Assembly (NCBI GenBank): GCA_023667045.1
Contig: JAMPAU010000003.1
Location: 141,192 to 205,191 of the forward strand
Reading direction: 5' to 3'
Source of the DNA: Ruminococcus flavefaciens
GTDB taxonomy: Bacteria; Bacillota; Clostridia; Oscillospirales; Ruminococcaceae
Length of the DNA: 64,000 nucleotides
Part shown: positions 55,619 to 64,000 of the stretch, piece after piece
Layout: each line of letters starts with the position of its first letter
How positions within the stretch are numbered: the first letter of the stretch is position 1
Notes under the pieces: model-generated
Databases searched by the model: none
What the model was told of the DNA's origin: nothing
What the model saw: only the letters and a program-made list of their open reading frames with translations
Made by a program: the position numbers and the translations under genes

Positions 55619-57421
55619 ATGTCACTGACAAATAATCAGAATGTTATCAAGTGGGTTGATGAGATGGTTGCTCTCTGTAAGCCCGAAAACGTTGTTTGGA
55701 TTGACGGCTCTAAGGAACAGCTCGAAGCTCTCAGAAAGGAAGCTGTAGAAACAGGCGAAATGATTGAACTCAATCAGGAAAAGCTCCCCGGTTGTCTCTA
55801 TCACAGAACAAACCCCAACGACGTTGCCCGTGTTGAAGACAGAACTTTTATCTGTACAAGAAACAAGGAAGACGCAGGTCCTACAAATAACTGGTGCGAC
55901 CCGCAGGAAATGTATGCTAAGCTCTCAAAGCTCTATGACGGAGTAATGAAGGGCAGAACAATGTACGTTATCCCTTATTCAATGGGTCCTATCGGCTCAC
56001 CTCTCGCTAAAGTGGGCGTTGAAGTTACTGACTCTATCTATGTTGTTCTCAATATGAACATCATGACAAGAATGGGTGCAGACGCTTTCAAGAATCTCGG
56101 CGACGTTTCCAATGACTTCGTAAGAGGTCTCCACTCTAAAGCTGATGTTAACCCCGACGAAAGATATATTGTACAGTTCCCTGAGGACAATACAATCTGG
56201 TCTATCAACTCTGCTTACGGCGGAAACGTTCTTCTCGGTAAGAAGTGCTTTGCTCTCCGTATCGCATCTTTCCAGGGTAAGAATGAAGGCTGGATGGCTG
56301 AACATATGCTTATTCTCGGCGTTAAGAAGCCCGACGGCGAAATCAAGTACATCACTGCTGCATTCCCGTCTGCTTGCGGTAAGACAAACCTTGCTATGCT
56401 CATTCCTCCGGAGGGATACAAGAAGGACGGCTATGAAGTATTCACAGTCGGCGACGATATCGCTTGGATGAAGCCCGGCGAGGACGGCAGACTTTATGCT
56501 ATCAACCCAGAAAATGGTTTCTTTGGCGTTGCTCCTGGTACTAACGAAAAGTCCAACCCCAACGCTCTCCACTGCACAATGAAAGATACTATCTTCACAA
56601 ACGTTGCTCTCAATAACGATGACAACACTGTATGGTGGGAAAAACTCGACAAGAATCCGCCTGTAAACGCTACAGAGTGGAAGGGTGCTAAGGTTAACGG
56701 CGTTGAGTACACAGCAGAGGGTAACACTCTTGCTCACCCCAACTCACGTTTCACTGCTCCGGCTGTAAACTGCCCATGCATTTCTTCTGAGTTCAATAAT
56801 CCGGCAGGCGTTCCGATTTCTGCTATCATCTTCGGCGGTAGACGTGCATCTACTACTCCGCTTGTTTATCAGTCATTTGACTGGACACACGGCACTTACA
56901 TGGGTTCAGCCGTTTCTTCTGAAACAACTGCTGCTGCTACAGGTGCTGTAGGCGTACTCCGTCACGACCCGATGGCTATGAAGCCTTTCATTGGCTACAA
57001 TGTTGGCGACTACTGGGCTCATTGGCTCGAAATGGGCGAAAAGCTCGGCGATAAAGCACCTAAGATTTTCAATGTTAACTGGTTCAAGCAGGACGAAAAC
57101 GGCAACTTTATCTGGCCGGGATTTGGCGACAATATGCGTGTTCTCGACTGGATTATCAAGAGATGTGAAGGCACTGTTGACGCTGAAGAAACTGCTATCG
57201 GTTATCTTCCTAAGAAAGAAGACATCAACGTTGAGGGTATCGAAGATGAGGTTACACCTGAAATCATGGATAAGCTCCTCGCTGTTGACAAGGAACTCTG
57301 GACTAAGGAAATCGCTGAAATGCGTAGATACTACAACGACGATATCGCTGCTAAGGGCGGTAAAGTTCCGGAAGCTCTCTATGCTGAACTCGATAAGATT
57401 GAAGCAAGACTTAACAAGTAA
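55619..57421 (+). CDS. pckG: Phosphoenolpyruvate carboxykinase (GTP)
   Basis: 600 aa, the GTP-dependent type. Seen: SMGPIGSPLAKVGVE, the P-loop FPSACGKTNLAML with the reactive Cys, GDDIAWMKPGEDG and the GTP-site region FGGRRASTTPLV. In anaerobic rumen and gut bacteria it usually runs toward oxaloacetate, fixing CO2 on the way to succinate and recovering GTP. AGGAGGT 11 bases before the ATG. Codon use is highly biased, typical of a strongly expressed gene. Confidence 0.97.
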   Translation: MSLTNNQNVIKWVDEMVALCKPENVVWIDGSKEQLEALRKEAVETGEMIELNQEKLPGCLYHRTNPNDVARVEDRTFICTRNKEDAGPTNNWCDPQEMYAKLSKLYDGVMKGRTMYVIPYSMGPIGSPLAKVGVEVTDSIYVVLNMNIMTRMGADAFKNLGDVSNDFVRGLHSKADVNPDERYIVQFPEDNTIWSINSAYGGNVLLGKKCFALRIASFQGKNEGWMAEHMLILGVKKPDGEIKYITAAFPSACGKTNLAMLIPPEGYKKDGYEVFTVGDDIAWMKPGEDGRLYAINPENGFFGVAPGTNEKSNPNALHCTMKDTIFTNVALNNDDNTVWWEKLDKNPPVNATEWKGAKVNGVEYTAEGNTLAHPNSRFTAPAVNCPCISSEFNNPAGVPISAIIFGGRRASTTPLVYQSFDWTHGTYMGSAVSSETTAAATGAVGVLRHDPMAMKPFIGYNVGDYWAHWLEMGEKLGDKAPKIFNVNWFKQDENGNFIWPGFGDNMRVLDWIIKRCEGTVDAEETAIGYLPKKEDINVEGIEDEVTPEIMDKLLAVDKELWTKEIAEMRRYYNDDIAAKGGKVPEALYAELDKIEARLNK

Positions 57422-57511
57422 TTTCTATATAACTTAAAATCAGAAGCCGTATGCAGTTGTAAAGCTGTGTACGGCTCATTGCTTATTAATAATAAGAAGA
57501 AGACCAGTATT

Positions 57512-57702
57512 ATGAATGGTATAAAAAAATTTCTTGTTAAAAAATTAAAGATACTAACAGGAAAACCAAAGATATTATAAGTAAATTTTCTGATGAAACA
57601 TTTATAGAATTAATCAATAAAGAAATCAACAGTAAAAAAAGCAATGCCGATTATCTTGCAATGCTTAAAGAAGAAGCCGGCAAAAGAGGTCTGTATTATT
57701 AA
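57512..57702 (+). pseudogene. Small gene broken by a one-base slip in an A6 run
   Basis: ATG at 57512 opens MNGIKKFLVKK, but the frame stops after 22 codons. A shifted frame continues KDTNRKTKDIISKFSDETF and NSKKSNADYLAMLKEEAGKRG to a stop at 57700-57702. Adding one A to the run at 57539-57544 would join them into a 62-aa protein. Either a recent frameshift or a sequencing error; no family recognised. The rest of the gap 57422-57778 shows nothing else. Confidence 0.5.
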
Positions 57703-57778
57703 ACAAAATCAGAATAAATACATATAAAAGGCTGTATTCTTTATAGAGGGTACAGTTTTTTTATAAAGGAGTTTTTCA

Positions 57779-58123
57779 ATGAATATTTACATAGGAAACA
57801 GTTTGGAAGAAATAACAAAACAAAATTACAATATTGAATTTTCCGACGAATTACTTCATTATTTATATATCAACCGTAACAAAATCAGCATTGACATGAG
57901 TGCGTTGTTTGAAATCAATCCATATTCAGACAGTATTTTGAAATATCAGAATATTATTAAAATCCAAAATATCTGTGAACGTCTCACAAATATAGAAACA
58001 GCGGAAATTTTTCAGTCATACGAATACGGCTATGACGAAGCTTTCGACAGTGTAGACGGTTTGCGGAATATGGCTAAAAAAGCCTTGTCGGAAAATAAAT
58101 GTCTCATTTTTATAGGAGACTGA
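57779..58123 (+). CDS. Hypothetical 114-aa protein
   Basis: Soluble, acidic, Ile/Tyr/Asn-rich (HYLYINRNKISIDMSALFE), without signal or membrane span. AAAGGAG 9 bases before the ATG. The composition recalls small immunity proteins of toxin systems, but no toxin is nearby, so no function is assigned. Confidence 0.6.
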   Translation: MNIYIGNSLEEITKQNYNIEFSDELLHYLYINRNKISIDMSALFEINPYSDSILKYQNIIKIQNICERLTNIETAEIFQSYEYGYDEAFDSVDGLRNMAKKALSENKCLIFIGD

Positions 58124-58276
58124 TTAGCATAAGATTTTTATTGTTAAAATAAACTGTACTCTTTCAGAGAATACAGTTTTTTGATTTTGTGTGTAATTTT
58201 TATACAGCACTTGCATTATTAAAAAGAATATGGTAGAATATAGTTTATAATAAATCAAAACAAGAAAGGATTAATA

Positions 58277-59530
58277 ATGGATAATTCAGATTTATGGAAA
58301 ATCGTGCTGGTAGTAATCATGATGATTTTTTCAGCACTCTTTTCAAGCACAGAGACAGCATATTCAAGTGTAAACAAGCTAAGGCTCAAGAACTATGAGG
58401 CTCAAGGCAACAAAAAAGCAACTACTGCCCTTAAACTCGCCAACAAGTTTGACGAAGTACTTACTGCCGTTCTGATAGGCAACAACATAGTAAATATTGC
58501 CACGTCGTCAGTCAGTACGCTTTTGTTTGTGAGCATATTCGGAAAAAGCGGTGCGGGCATATCGACTGCTGTTATTACAGTGCTTGTGCTTGTTTTCTGC
58601 GAGGTACTCCCGAAATCATACGCCAAAAGAAACGCCGAAAAATTAGCTCTGCTTTTTGCAAAACCTCTTTCAGCACTGGTTACTGTTCTTAAACCGGCTG
58701 TATTTGTTCTGAATAAAATATCGTCACTTCTGTCTTCGGGCGAGGAAGCACCAAGCGTTACGGAAGACGAACTGAAATATATGATTGACGAAATCGAGGA
58801 ACAGGGCGTTATCGAGGAGCAGGAAAGCGAACTGGTTAAAAGTGCTTTGGAATTTGACGAAATATCCGTTGATGAGATACTTATTCCACGAGTAAAAGTA
58901 GTAGGCGTTGAAATAGGTACTACCATAGACGAGATAAAGGAAATTTTTACAACCGAAATGTATTCAAGGCTTCCCGTTTATGAAAAGAGCCTTGACGACA
59001 TAATAGGCATTATCACCAACAAGGCTTTTTTCAAGATGCTCGTCGAGGGCGGTGACGATATAATGTCAATAATTCAGAAAGTTCCGCATATACCCGACTG
59101 CAAACTTATAAGCGAAGCTATGCGTGATATGCAACGTTCAAAGGTACATCTTGCGGTAGTCATAGACCAGTACGGCGGTACAAAGGGCATTGTCACCCTT
59201 GAGGACATAATAGAAGAACTCGTCGGCGAAATATACGACGAGGACGATGAAATTGTTACACGGATAGTTAAACTTGCACCTAATAAATTTGAAATCGCCG
59301 GCGACATGAGTGTAAATGATATGCTCGAACAGCTTGGGCTTGACGAGGAACTTGTACAGACTAAATATAATTCCGTCGGGGGCTGGGTTACTGAGGTAAT
59401 GGAACACATTCCCGAAAAGGACGAAACAGCTAAAACAGGTATTTTCCGGCTCACTGCCTCACAGGTTAACGAACAGACTATAGAAAAAGTAATACTTGAA
59501 ATACTGAATCCCGACGAACCGGAAGAATAA
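58277..59530 (+). CDS. CNNM/CorC-family membrane protein (DUF21, CBS pair, CorC_HlyC)
   Basis: 417 aa. Four N-terminal membrane segments in a DUF21 domain (ALFSSTETAYSSVNKLRL), a CBS pair (VDEILIPRVKVVGV; SKVHLAVVIDQYGGTKGIVT is split near residues 294-312) and a C-terminal CorC_HlyC domain (NKFEIAGDMSVNDMLEQL). Older annotations say haemolysin; characterised relatives affect Mg2+ or Co2+ efflux. AAAGGATTAATA before the ATG. Not adjacent to corA, but both relate to metal-ion balance. Confidence 0.92.
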   Translation: MDNSDLWKIVLVVIMMIFSALFSSTETAYSSVNKLRLKNYEAQGNKKATTALKLANKFDEVLTAVLIGNNIVNIATSSVSTLLFVSIFGKSGAGISTAVITVLVLVFCEVLPKSYAKRNAEKLALLFAKPLSALVTVLKPAVFVLNKISSLLSSGEEAPSVTEDELKYMIDEIEEQGVIEEQESELVKSALEFDEISVDEILIPRVKVVGVEIGTTIDEIKEIFTTEMYSRLPVYEKSLDDIIGIITNKAFFKMLVEGGDDIMSIIQKVPHIPDCKLISEAMRDMQRSKVHLAVVIDQYGGTKGIVTLEDIIEELVGEIYDEDDEIVTRIVKLAPNKFEIAGDMSVNDMLEQLGLDEELVQTKYNSVGGWVTEVMEHIPEKDETAKTGIFRLTASQVNEQTIEKVILEILNPDEPEE

Positions 59531-59731
59531 AATACTGTTTTGGTTTTCTGTTATGATGAAAAATTTCCTGAAGAGTTAGTTAATAGTCATTTTGCACAAG
59601 AGCGTTGTATTATACTTGTTTAAAACATAGAAATTCATAGCTTTCACAACATTTTCACCATTTTCTTCTTGAAATATGTTCATAATATGGTATAATATAA
59701 CTATAGTAAAAACACAGGAGGTAATTTTCCA

Positions 59732-60355
59732 ATGCAGAAAAAAATCATCACAATAGAACGTCAGTACGGAAGTGGCGGTAGTATTATTGGAAAACTTACC
59801 GCCGAAAAACTCGGAATAAACTGCTATAACAGGCAGATTCTTGATATGACAGCCGAAAGGTGCGGTATCGCTCCGGAACATCTCGAAACAGCAGAAGAAA
59901 ACGTCCCCACAAGCTTTCTGTATTCTCTGCTTATGTCCGCTAATCCTGCTCGCTCAATGGAAGATAACCTGCCTCTGTCTGATAAGGTATTCCTCATGGA
60001 GAGCAGAATAATAAATGAAATCGCCGACACAGAAAATAGTTTTGTGCTTGTCGGAAGATGTGGCAGTTATGTGCTTGAAGAACGAGGATGTTTTAACGTA
60101 TATATATACGCACCTGTGGAAGACCGCATAAAGCGTGCTGTGAAAGAATACGGAATCCAAGAAAATAAGGCTGAAAGCATTATGAAAAAAGCCGACAAAC
60201 GCCGTGAAACTTTCTATAATGTCAATACCGGAAGAATATGGCAGGATAAAGACCAGTATTCTTTATGTCTCAATAGTGCTGAACTCGGCGACGAACTCTG
60301 TGCCGAAATCATCGTTAAGGCTTACAGGGAATATAATAAAAGATTTGAAATATAG
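59732..60355 (+). CDS. Cytidylate kinase-like protein
   Basis: 207 aa. P-loop-like ERQYGSGGSIIGKLTAEKLG (residues 8-27), VLVGRCGSYVLEE and the Arg-rich lid, with KADKRRETFYNVNTGR near the C-terminus. The cytidylate kinase-like family of Firmicutes is not the essential Cmk and its substrate is unknown. AGGAGGTAA 10 bases before the ATG, with TTGAAA-16-TATAAT upstream. Confidence 0.88.
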   Translation: MQKKIITIERQYGSGGSIIGKLTAEKLGINCYNRQILDMTAERCGIAPEHLETAEENVPTSFLYSLLMSANPARSMEDNLPLSDKVFLMESRIINEIADTENSFVLVGRCGSYVLEERGCFNVYIYAPVEDRIKRAVKEYGIQENKAESIMKKADKRRETFYNVNTGRIWQDKDQYSLCLNSAELGDELCAEIIVKAYREYNKRFEI

Positions 60356-60394
60356 TCAACCGCAATTCCAATGGCTTTAGACGTTAGGTTAAGG

Positions 60395-60423
60395 TTGACA
60401 AAAATAAATATTTGTGATATGAT
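60395..60423 (+). promoter_or_regulatory. Promoter of the unidentified ncRNA
   Basis: TTGACA (60395-60400), 17-base spacer, TATGAT (60418-60423). Confidence 0.8.
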
Positions 60424-60429
60424 AAAGAA

Positions 60430-60716
60430 AAGGTTTTCAAAAGTTGTTCGTAAAACAGCAGTACCGCAGGGACTGTGGAAAGGGTTCGTCTCATAAAAAA
60501 CCATATCCTTGGAAACTGATGTCTGTAAAACAAAATCCTTTTTAGGTTAGACGGACTAAAGGAAACTCATTGACTTTAGACAATGGGTAATTCACAAATA
60601 ATCGGGTACGTGTGTACCTGAAAAGCTGTCCGCATTTGTGACAGTTTCTCAGATACTCACTGAAAATATCTCTCTTTTTTTCAGAAAAGCTCTGCAATTT
60701 TGTGCGGAGCTTTTTT
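60430..60716 (+). ncRNA. Unidentified structured noncoding RNA of about 287 nt
   Basis: A promoter at 60395 and an intrinsic terminator (GCTCTGC/GCGGAGC plus six T, ending at 60716) delimit a transcript with no convincing ORF. Pairings include CTCATTG/CAATGGG (60566-60587), CACAAAT/ATTTGTG (60593-60640) enclosing CGGGTAC-GTGT-GTACCTG, and CAGT/ACTG near 60462-60480. It lacks the marks I know for RNase P, tmRNA, SRP RNA or common riboswitches. It could be a clostridial 6S-type RNA or an undescribed class, or a leader of the DUF421 gene that ends before it. Confidence 0.65.
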
Positions 60717-60778
60717 GTATACTTCTTAAATTATTGCAGACAATAAAAAAAAGACAAAAAGGAGATGTTTTTTCTGCA

Positions 60779-61483
60779 ATGAGTATTGTTCTTATACGCT
60801 CGGTTATTCTCTACATTCTGGTTATATTTTCAGTACGGCTTATGGGAAAACGTCAGCTCGGCGAACTCCAGCCCTCTGAGCTTGTTATAACCATTCTTAT
60901 ATCAAATATAGCCACACTGCCCCTTGAAGATACTGACATACCGCTGTCACTGGGAGTTACTCCTATACTTGCTCTTGTATGCTTTGAAGTGATAGTTTCA
61001 TGGCTTAATCTTATTTTCCCGAAATTCCGCAAGATGATTTCCGGCAGTCCTAAAATTATTATCCGCAACGGCAAGACAGACCCCGCCGTACTCAGAGAAT
61101 TACGCTTTTCTGTTGACGACCTTATGATGTCCCTCAGGGAAAAGGAAGTCTTTGATATTGAGGATGTGCAGTTTGCCATAGTGGAAACTACCGGTAATAT
61201 TTCCGTGATGAAAAAACAAACGTCAGACACTCCCGACAGAAACGACCTGCAAATAAAAACCAAAAATTATGACCCTCCGCAAGTTGTAGTATCCGACGGC
61301 AAAGCTATTCCACAGGCTGTAAAGGTAATGGGACTTGACGGCAGTGTGGAAAAAATCTTAAGTTCAGTGAATCTTAAACTGAATGACGTTTTTATAATGA
61401 CAGCCGATACACAGGGACATTTCTTTATTGTTGACAAGGCAGGAAACGCTCCCGTTATTATTGAAAAAGGAGATAAAAAATAA
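60779..61483 (+). CDS. DUF421 (YetF-type) membrane protein
   Basis: 234 aa from ATG at 60779 (MSIVLIRSVILYILVIFSV); a frame open further upstream lies inside the ncRNA terminator. The AGGAG site is 14 bases away, rather far. Three N-terminal membrane spans, the family motif MGKRQLGELQPSELVITILIS, then a cytoplasmic DUF421 domain. YetF-like proteins are linked to spores or envelope in Bacillus; role unknown. Overlaps the next gene by one base. Confidence 0.87.
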   Translation: MSIVLIRSVILYILVIFSVRLMGKRQLGELQPSELVITILISNIATLPLEDTDIPLSLGVTPILALVCFEVIVSWLNLIFPKFRKMISGSPKIIIRNGKTDPAVLRELRFSVDDLMMSLREKEVFDIEDVQFAIVETTGNISVMKKQTSDTPDRNDLQIKTKNYDPPQVVVSDGKAIPQAVKVMGLDGSVEKILSSVNLKLNDVFIMTADTQGHFFIVDKAGNAPVIIEKGDKK

Positions 61484-61860
61484 TGGCACGTATAAAAATA
61501 AGTTCCGGTATATTGTGCGTACTCGTCGGACTGAGTATATTCTTTGCGGTATGGATAAACAACAGGTGCAGTTATATGCTTTCTGAAATAACAGAAATAT
61601 GCAGTCTGCTTGACAGCGGAGACACCGAAAGGGCAGTACAGCTTGCCGAATCGCTTGACGAGGAGTGGAATAATTTTCGGAAAAAAGCAACTGTCATGCT
61701 GAAAAACAATGAACTTACAGAAATCGACTGTATCAGTTCGGGAATACCTTATCTTATTGAAAATGATAACGATGAAAGTTATGCAAAGCTTATGGAATTT
61801 CAGTATATGCTTATAATGCTTAAAGACGGTGAAGTCCCCACGCTTACGAGAGTATTATAA
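61483..61860 (+). CDS. DUF4363-like small membrane-anchored protein
   Basis: 125 aa: one N-terminal membrane span (ISSGILCVLVGLSIFFAVW) and a helical outer domain (LLDSGDTERAVQLAESLDEEW). DUF4363 proteins commonly follow DUF421 genes in Clostridia, as here, with a one-base overlap (TAATG) that indicates coupled translation. Function unknown. Confidence 0.82.
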   Translation: MARIKISSGILCVLVGLSIFFAVWINNRCSYMLSEITEICSLLDSGDTERAVQLAESLDEEWNNFRKKATVMLKNNELTEIDCISSGIPYLIENDNDESYAKLMEFQYMLIMLKDGEVPTLTRVL

Positions 61861-61863
61861 AAA

Positions 61864-61890
61864 ACGGACAGTTATATAACTGCCCGTCTT
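61864..61890 (+). terminator. Terminator after the DUF421-DUF4363 pair
   Basis: ACGGACAGTTAT pairs with ATAACTGCCCGT apart from one mismatch; the T run is short. Confidence 0.6.
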
Positions 61891-61903
61891 ATAAACTAAT
61901 ATT

Positions 61904-62071
61904 TCAGATATTCAATTCTTCACGTTCATGCAGGATAGCTTTTCTTTTAGTATATTCTGAAAATTTATATCTATATCTTGCCAACTGTCCAATCCTTGCA
62001 ATCAAGATTGTCACAAAACCGCTGTGCGTAATATAATGTAATTCTTCATCGTCTCTATATCCGGTATTCAC
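61904..62071 (-). CDS. Small possible gene or remnant (55 aa)
   Basis: Minus-strand frame from GTG 62071: NTGYRDDEELHYITHSGF, then ILIARIGQLARYRYK and KRKAILHEREELN. The residue mix looks like real protein, but there is no ribosome site and no ATG, and the frame is closed upstream by a stop near 62102. Best read as a gene remnant. Confidence 0.35.
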   Translation of the reverse strand: MNTGYRDDEELHYITHSGFVTILIARIGQLARYRYKFSEYTKRKAILHEREELNI

Positions 62072-62173
62072 GATAAAGATTTTTTCTATAATATAGTTTT
62101 AAGCTTGATAACAGTAAAAATAAATTTTCTTAAAAGAAAGGGGATAGGTTTTTGAATTTGTCAGAAAAAAAGG

Positions 62174-62611
62174 TTATTCTTCTTTCTGAGAATCTGCATT
62201 TACGTCCTGTGCCTGTGCTTTGAGGAGGTCTCTGATTTCGGTCAGCAGAACTTCTTCTTTAGAGGGTTCTGGCACAACTTCTTCCTGCTTTTCTTCTTCT
62301 TTTTTCTTGCCGATGTGCATTATTGTGTTTATGCCTTTCATAAGCAGGAAAAGCACAAAAGCCATGATAAGAAAGTTTATCACTGCCGTAAGAAAAGCAC
62401 CATAATTGAGAGCCTGTCCAGTATCGCCGAGTTTTATTTTTCCGGCAACCTCAGCACCGCCTATGCAGTTTATCAGAGGATTTATAAAACTCTCAGTCAG
62501 CGAGGTTACAATATCCTGAAAAGCCGCACCAATAATAACACCTATAGCTAAATCCATAACATTGCCTTTAAGGGCAAAAGCTTTAAATTCCTGTAAAAAT
62601 TTCTTAATCAT
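62174..62611 (-). CDS. mscL: Large-conductance mechanosensitive channel
   Basis: 145 aa. N-terminal FKAFALKGNVMDLAIGVIIG and the first pore helix, a short outer loop, the second helix (FLTAVINFLIMAFVLFLLMKG) and a charged C-terminal bundle. Opens under membrane tension to release solutes. AAAGGTGAT 9 bases before the ATG. Confidence 0.96.
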   Translation of the reverse strand: MIKKFLQEFKAFALKGNVMDLAIGVIIGAAFQDIVTSLTESFINPLINCIGGAEVAGKIKLGDTGQALNYGAFLTAVINFLIMAFVLFLLMKGINTIMHIGKKKEEEKQEEVVPEPSKEEVLLTEIRDLLKAQAQDVNADSQKEE

Positions 62612-62680
62612 AAAAAATCACCTTTTTTATATTTTTTTCGACATTTTTAGATTCAAAGTATACAGACAGGTAATATGTTA

Positions 62681-64000
62681 TTACAAGTCCGGTATACTGG
62701 GAATATCATTGTTTTCTTTTTTGACAGATTTTCTTGCCTGCATATATTCCGGAAGTTCAATCTGGTCAAGTTCGTCAACGTATTTTTTCTTTTTGGGCAG
62801 AGCCTCAACAGCATGGTCTGCTTCTGCCATAGTAACTTTTTTACGTTCAGAGACATAAGTTTCAAGCTTGTCGGGGTCTGCCGAGCCAGCGTCTCCCATT
62901 CTTATACGGCTTTTGTATGACATTTTCGGGTTAAGCATTCGTGAATCAACGCTTTTGGTGCTGTTCATTTTAACGCTTCTGCCGTAAGTTTTTTTATCTC
63001 CCAAATCGTTTGAGTTTGAGCTTTCGGCATTACGCATATACATTCTGTTGAATTTACTGGAATTATTAGGTATGAGCTTTTCTGAGTCATCAATCTGCAC
63101 GTCGGTCATGTAAACTTTCTTTTTCTTTTCACGTTTTTTCAGACTGCTTATATCAAGATTTCCTAATGATACGTCGCCCATATCGGAAGACTTTTCAAAA
63201 AAATCTTCTTCTTTTTTTGCTGTATTGTTGTTTTTTTCGTCGTCCAGAAAATCAATAAACTTTTCTGAAGTATCGTCAGACTGTTTAGGAGTACTTGCCG
63301 GCTGAATACTCGGTTGTTGTGTTTGTGGATAAGCTGACGGTTGTGAATAAATCGGCATACCATTCTGGTCATAACCCATAAACTGTGGTTGCTGATAGAC
63401 CGGCTGTTGTGAGTAAACCGGCATACCGTTTTGGTCGTAACCCATAAACTGCGGTTGCTGATAGACCGGTTGTTGCGAGTAAACCGGCATACCGTTTTGG
63501 TCGTAACCCATAAACTGCGGTTGCTGATAGACCGGTTGTTGCGAGTAAACCGGCATACCATTCTGGTCATACCCCATAAACTGCGGAGGTACGCCGTACA
63601 TATCGTTATATGGTGGAGCAGGCAACGGTACAGAATTATTTGTATAATCTGAATATGGTTGTGATGTTAAAAGTTCTTCATTGTTTTCGTTTCGACCACC
63701 GAAGTCATATTCCTCAACTGGAGTATTATTATCGTTGCGACCGCCGAAGTCATATTCCCCAACTGGAGTATTATTATCGTTGCGACCGCCAAAGTCATAT
63801 TCCCCAACTGGAGTATTATTGTCGTTGCGACCGCCAAAGTCAAATTCCTCAACCGGAGTGTTATTATCGTTGCGACCGCCGAAGTCAAATTCCCCAACCG
63901 GAGTGTTATTATCGTTGCGACCGCCGAAGTCATATTCCTCAACCGGAGTGTTATTATCGTTGCGACCGCCGAAGTCAAATTCCTCAACCGGAGTGTTATT
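62681..64000 (-). CDS. Low-complexity protein with two tandem-repeat arrays, N-terminus outside the window
   Basis: 439 residues visible, open at the window edge. Residues 1-112 of the visible part are about seven copies of a 15-residue unit (VEEYDFGGRNDNNTP, with V/G and Y/F variants); then four copies of a 22-residue unit containing QFMGYDQNGMPVYSQQPVY; then a charged, Ser/Asp/Lys-rich region ending ARKSVKKENNDIPSIPDL. No signal, membrane span or known domain is visible here. The array is perfectly in frame and so is coding. Function unknown; surface, spore-coat or scaffold roles are all possible. Confidence 0.8.
   Translation of the reverse strand, partial: NNTPVEEFDFGGRNDNNTPVEEYDFGGRNDNNTPVGEFDFGGRNDNNTPVEEFDFGGRNDNNTPVGEYDFGGRNDNNTPVGEYDFGGRNDNNTPVEEYDFGGRNENNEELLTSQPYSDYTNNSVPLPAPPYNDMYGVPPQFMGYDQNGMPVYSQQPVYQQPQFMGYDQNGMPVYSQQPVYQQPQFMGYDQNGMPVYSQQPVYQQPQFMGYDQNGMPIYSQPSAYPQTQQPSIQPASTPKQSDDTSEKFIDFLDDEKNNNTAKKEEDFFEKSSDMGDVSLGNLDISSLKKREKKKKVYMTDVQIDDSEKLIPNNSSKFNRMYMRNAESSNSNDLGDKKTYGRSVKMNSTKSVDSRMLNPKMSYKSRIRMGDAGSADPDKLETYVSERKKVTMAEADHAVEALPKKKKYVDELDQIELPEYMQARKSVKKENNDIPSIPDL
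63318..63590. repeat. Four tandem 66-bp repeats
   Basis: Four near-identical 66-bp units encoding the QQPQFMGYDQNG-type repeat of the protein above; the middle copies differ by only a few bases, so recent expansion or contraction is likely. Confidence 0.9.
63690..64000. repeat. About seven tandem 45-bp repeats, running out of the window
   Basis: 45-bp units encoding VEE(Y/F)DFGGRNDNNTP. Copies differ mainly at two codons (Glu/Gly and Tyr/Phe). Confidence 0.9.

Noticed and set aside
55997-56737. 246-aa open frame antisense to pckG
   Set aside because: Lies wholly inside pckG, has no ribosome site, and arises from its strong codon bias.
63318-64000. Regular repeats resembling a CRISPR array
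   Set aside because: Units are contiguous without unique spacers and encode in-frame peptide repeats.

Overview
The window reads as chromosomal DNA of a Gram-positive, low-to-moderate GC Clostridia (Oscillospiraceae), most likely a fibre-degrading Ruminococcus. The main clues are a secreted GH5 cellulase with Thr-rich linkers and a C-terminal dockerin (13.8-16.1 kb), a T-box leader on thrS, a spore germination protease (gpr), GTP-type PEP carboxykinase, clear TTGACA-17-TATAAT promoters and strong Shine-Dalgarno sites. Species cannot be fixed from the sequence alone.

Layout. 1-2.4 kb: T-box operon (small unknown gene, then thrS, cut by the window edge). 2.5-4.7 kb: nfnAB, an electron-bifurcating ferredoxin/NADH/NADP oxidoreductase. 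5-11.3 kb: a mostly minus-strand run with a LysR regulator, an acetyltransferase, an Ltp-repeat protein, D-Ala-D-Ala ligase, a MurF-like ligase, a broken small membrane gene and an alpha/beta hydrolase. 11.5-19 kb: membrane protein, DUF3877-like protein, cellulase, CorA with a short-peptide leader, and small genes. 19-28.4 kb: secDF and the F-type ATP synthase operon atpB-E-F-(H-A fusion)-G-[orphan hsdS]-D-C. 28.5-36.7 kb: one long, tightly overlapped surface-polysaccharide operon (initiating sugar transferase, manC, gmd, three paralogous small membrane proteins, two GT4 glycosyltransferases, rmd, coiled-coil protein) consistent with GDP-D-rhamnose synthesis and use.

37.2-50.6 kb is a 13.3 kb integrated mobile element. 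It splits a host tRNA-Thr(CGU) gene in the T-loop: bases 37226-37280 joined to 50580-50600 rebuild exactly a 76-nt tRNA with all stems paired. The element carries its own complete tRNA-Thr(CGU) just inside the left end, downstream of the host tRNA promoter, and so appears to replace the gene it destroys. Other cargo: type I R-M genes (hsdM and hsdS intact, hsdR broken by a frameshift, a stop and a lost start codon), an AlbA/Schlafen-type protein, ogt, a RepA-like ATPase with iteron-like repeats, a large serine recombinase and an orphan HipA-like kinase.

50.7-64 kb returns to chromosomal genes: a lipoprotein, a uridine-kinase-like P-loop kinase, gpr, rpsT, pckG, a CNNM/CorC protein, a cytidylate-kinase-like protein, an unidentified structured ncRNA of about 290 nt, DUF421/DUF4363 genes, mscL and an N-terminally cut protein with two long tandem-repeat arrays. 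The main points for follow-up are the tRNA-splitting, tRNA-replacing element, the delta-alpha ATP synthase fusion, the hsdS gene inside the atp operon, the triplicated small membrane family, the corA leader peptide and the unknown ncRNA.
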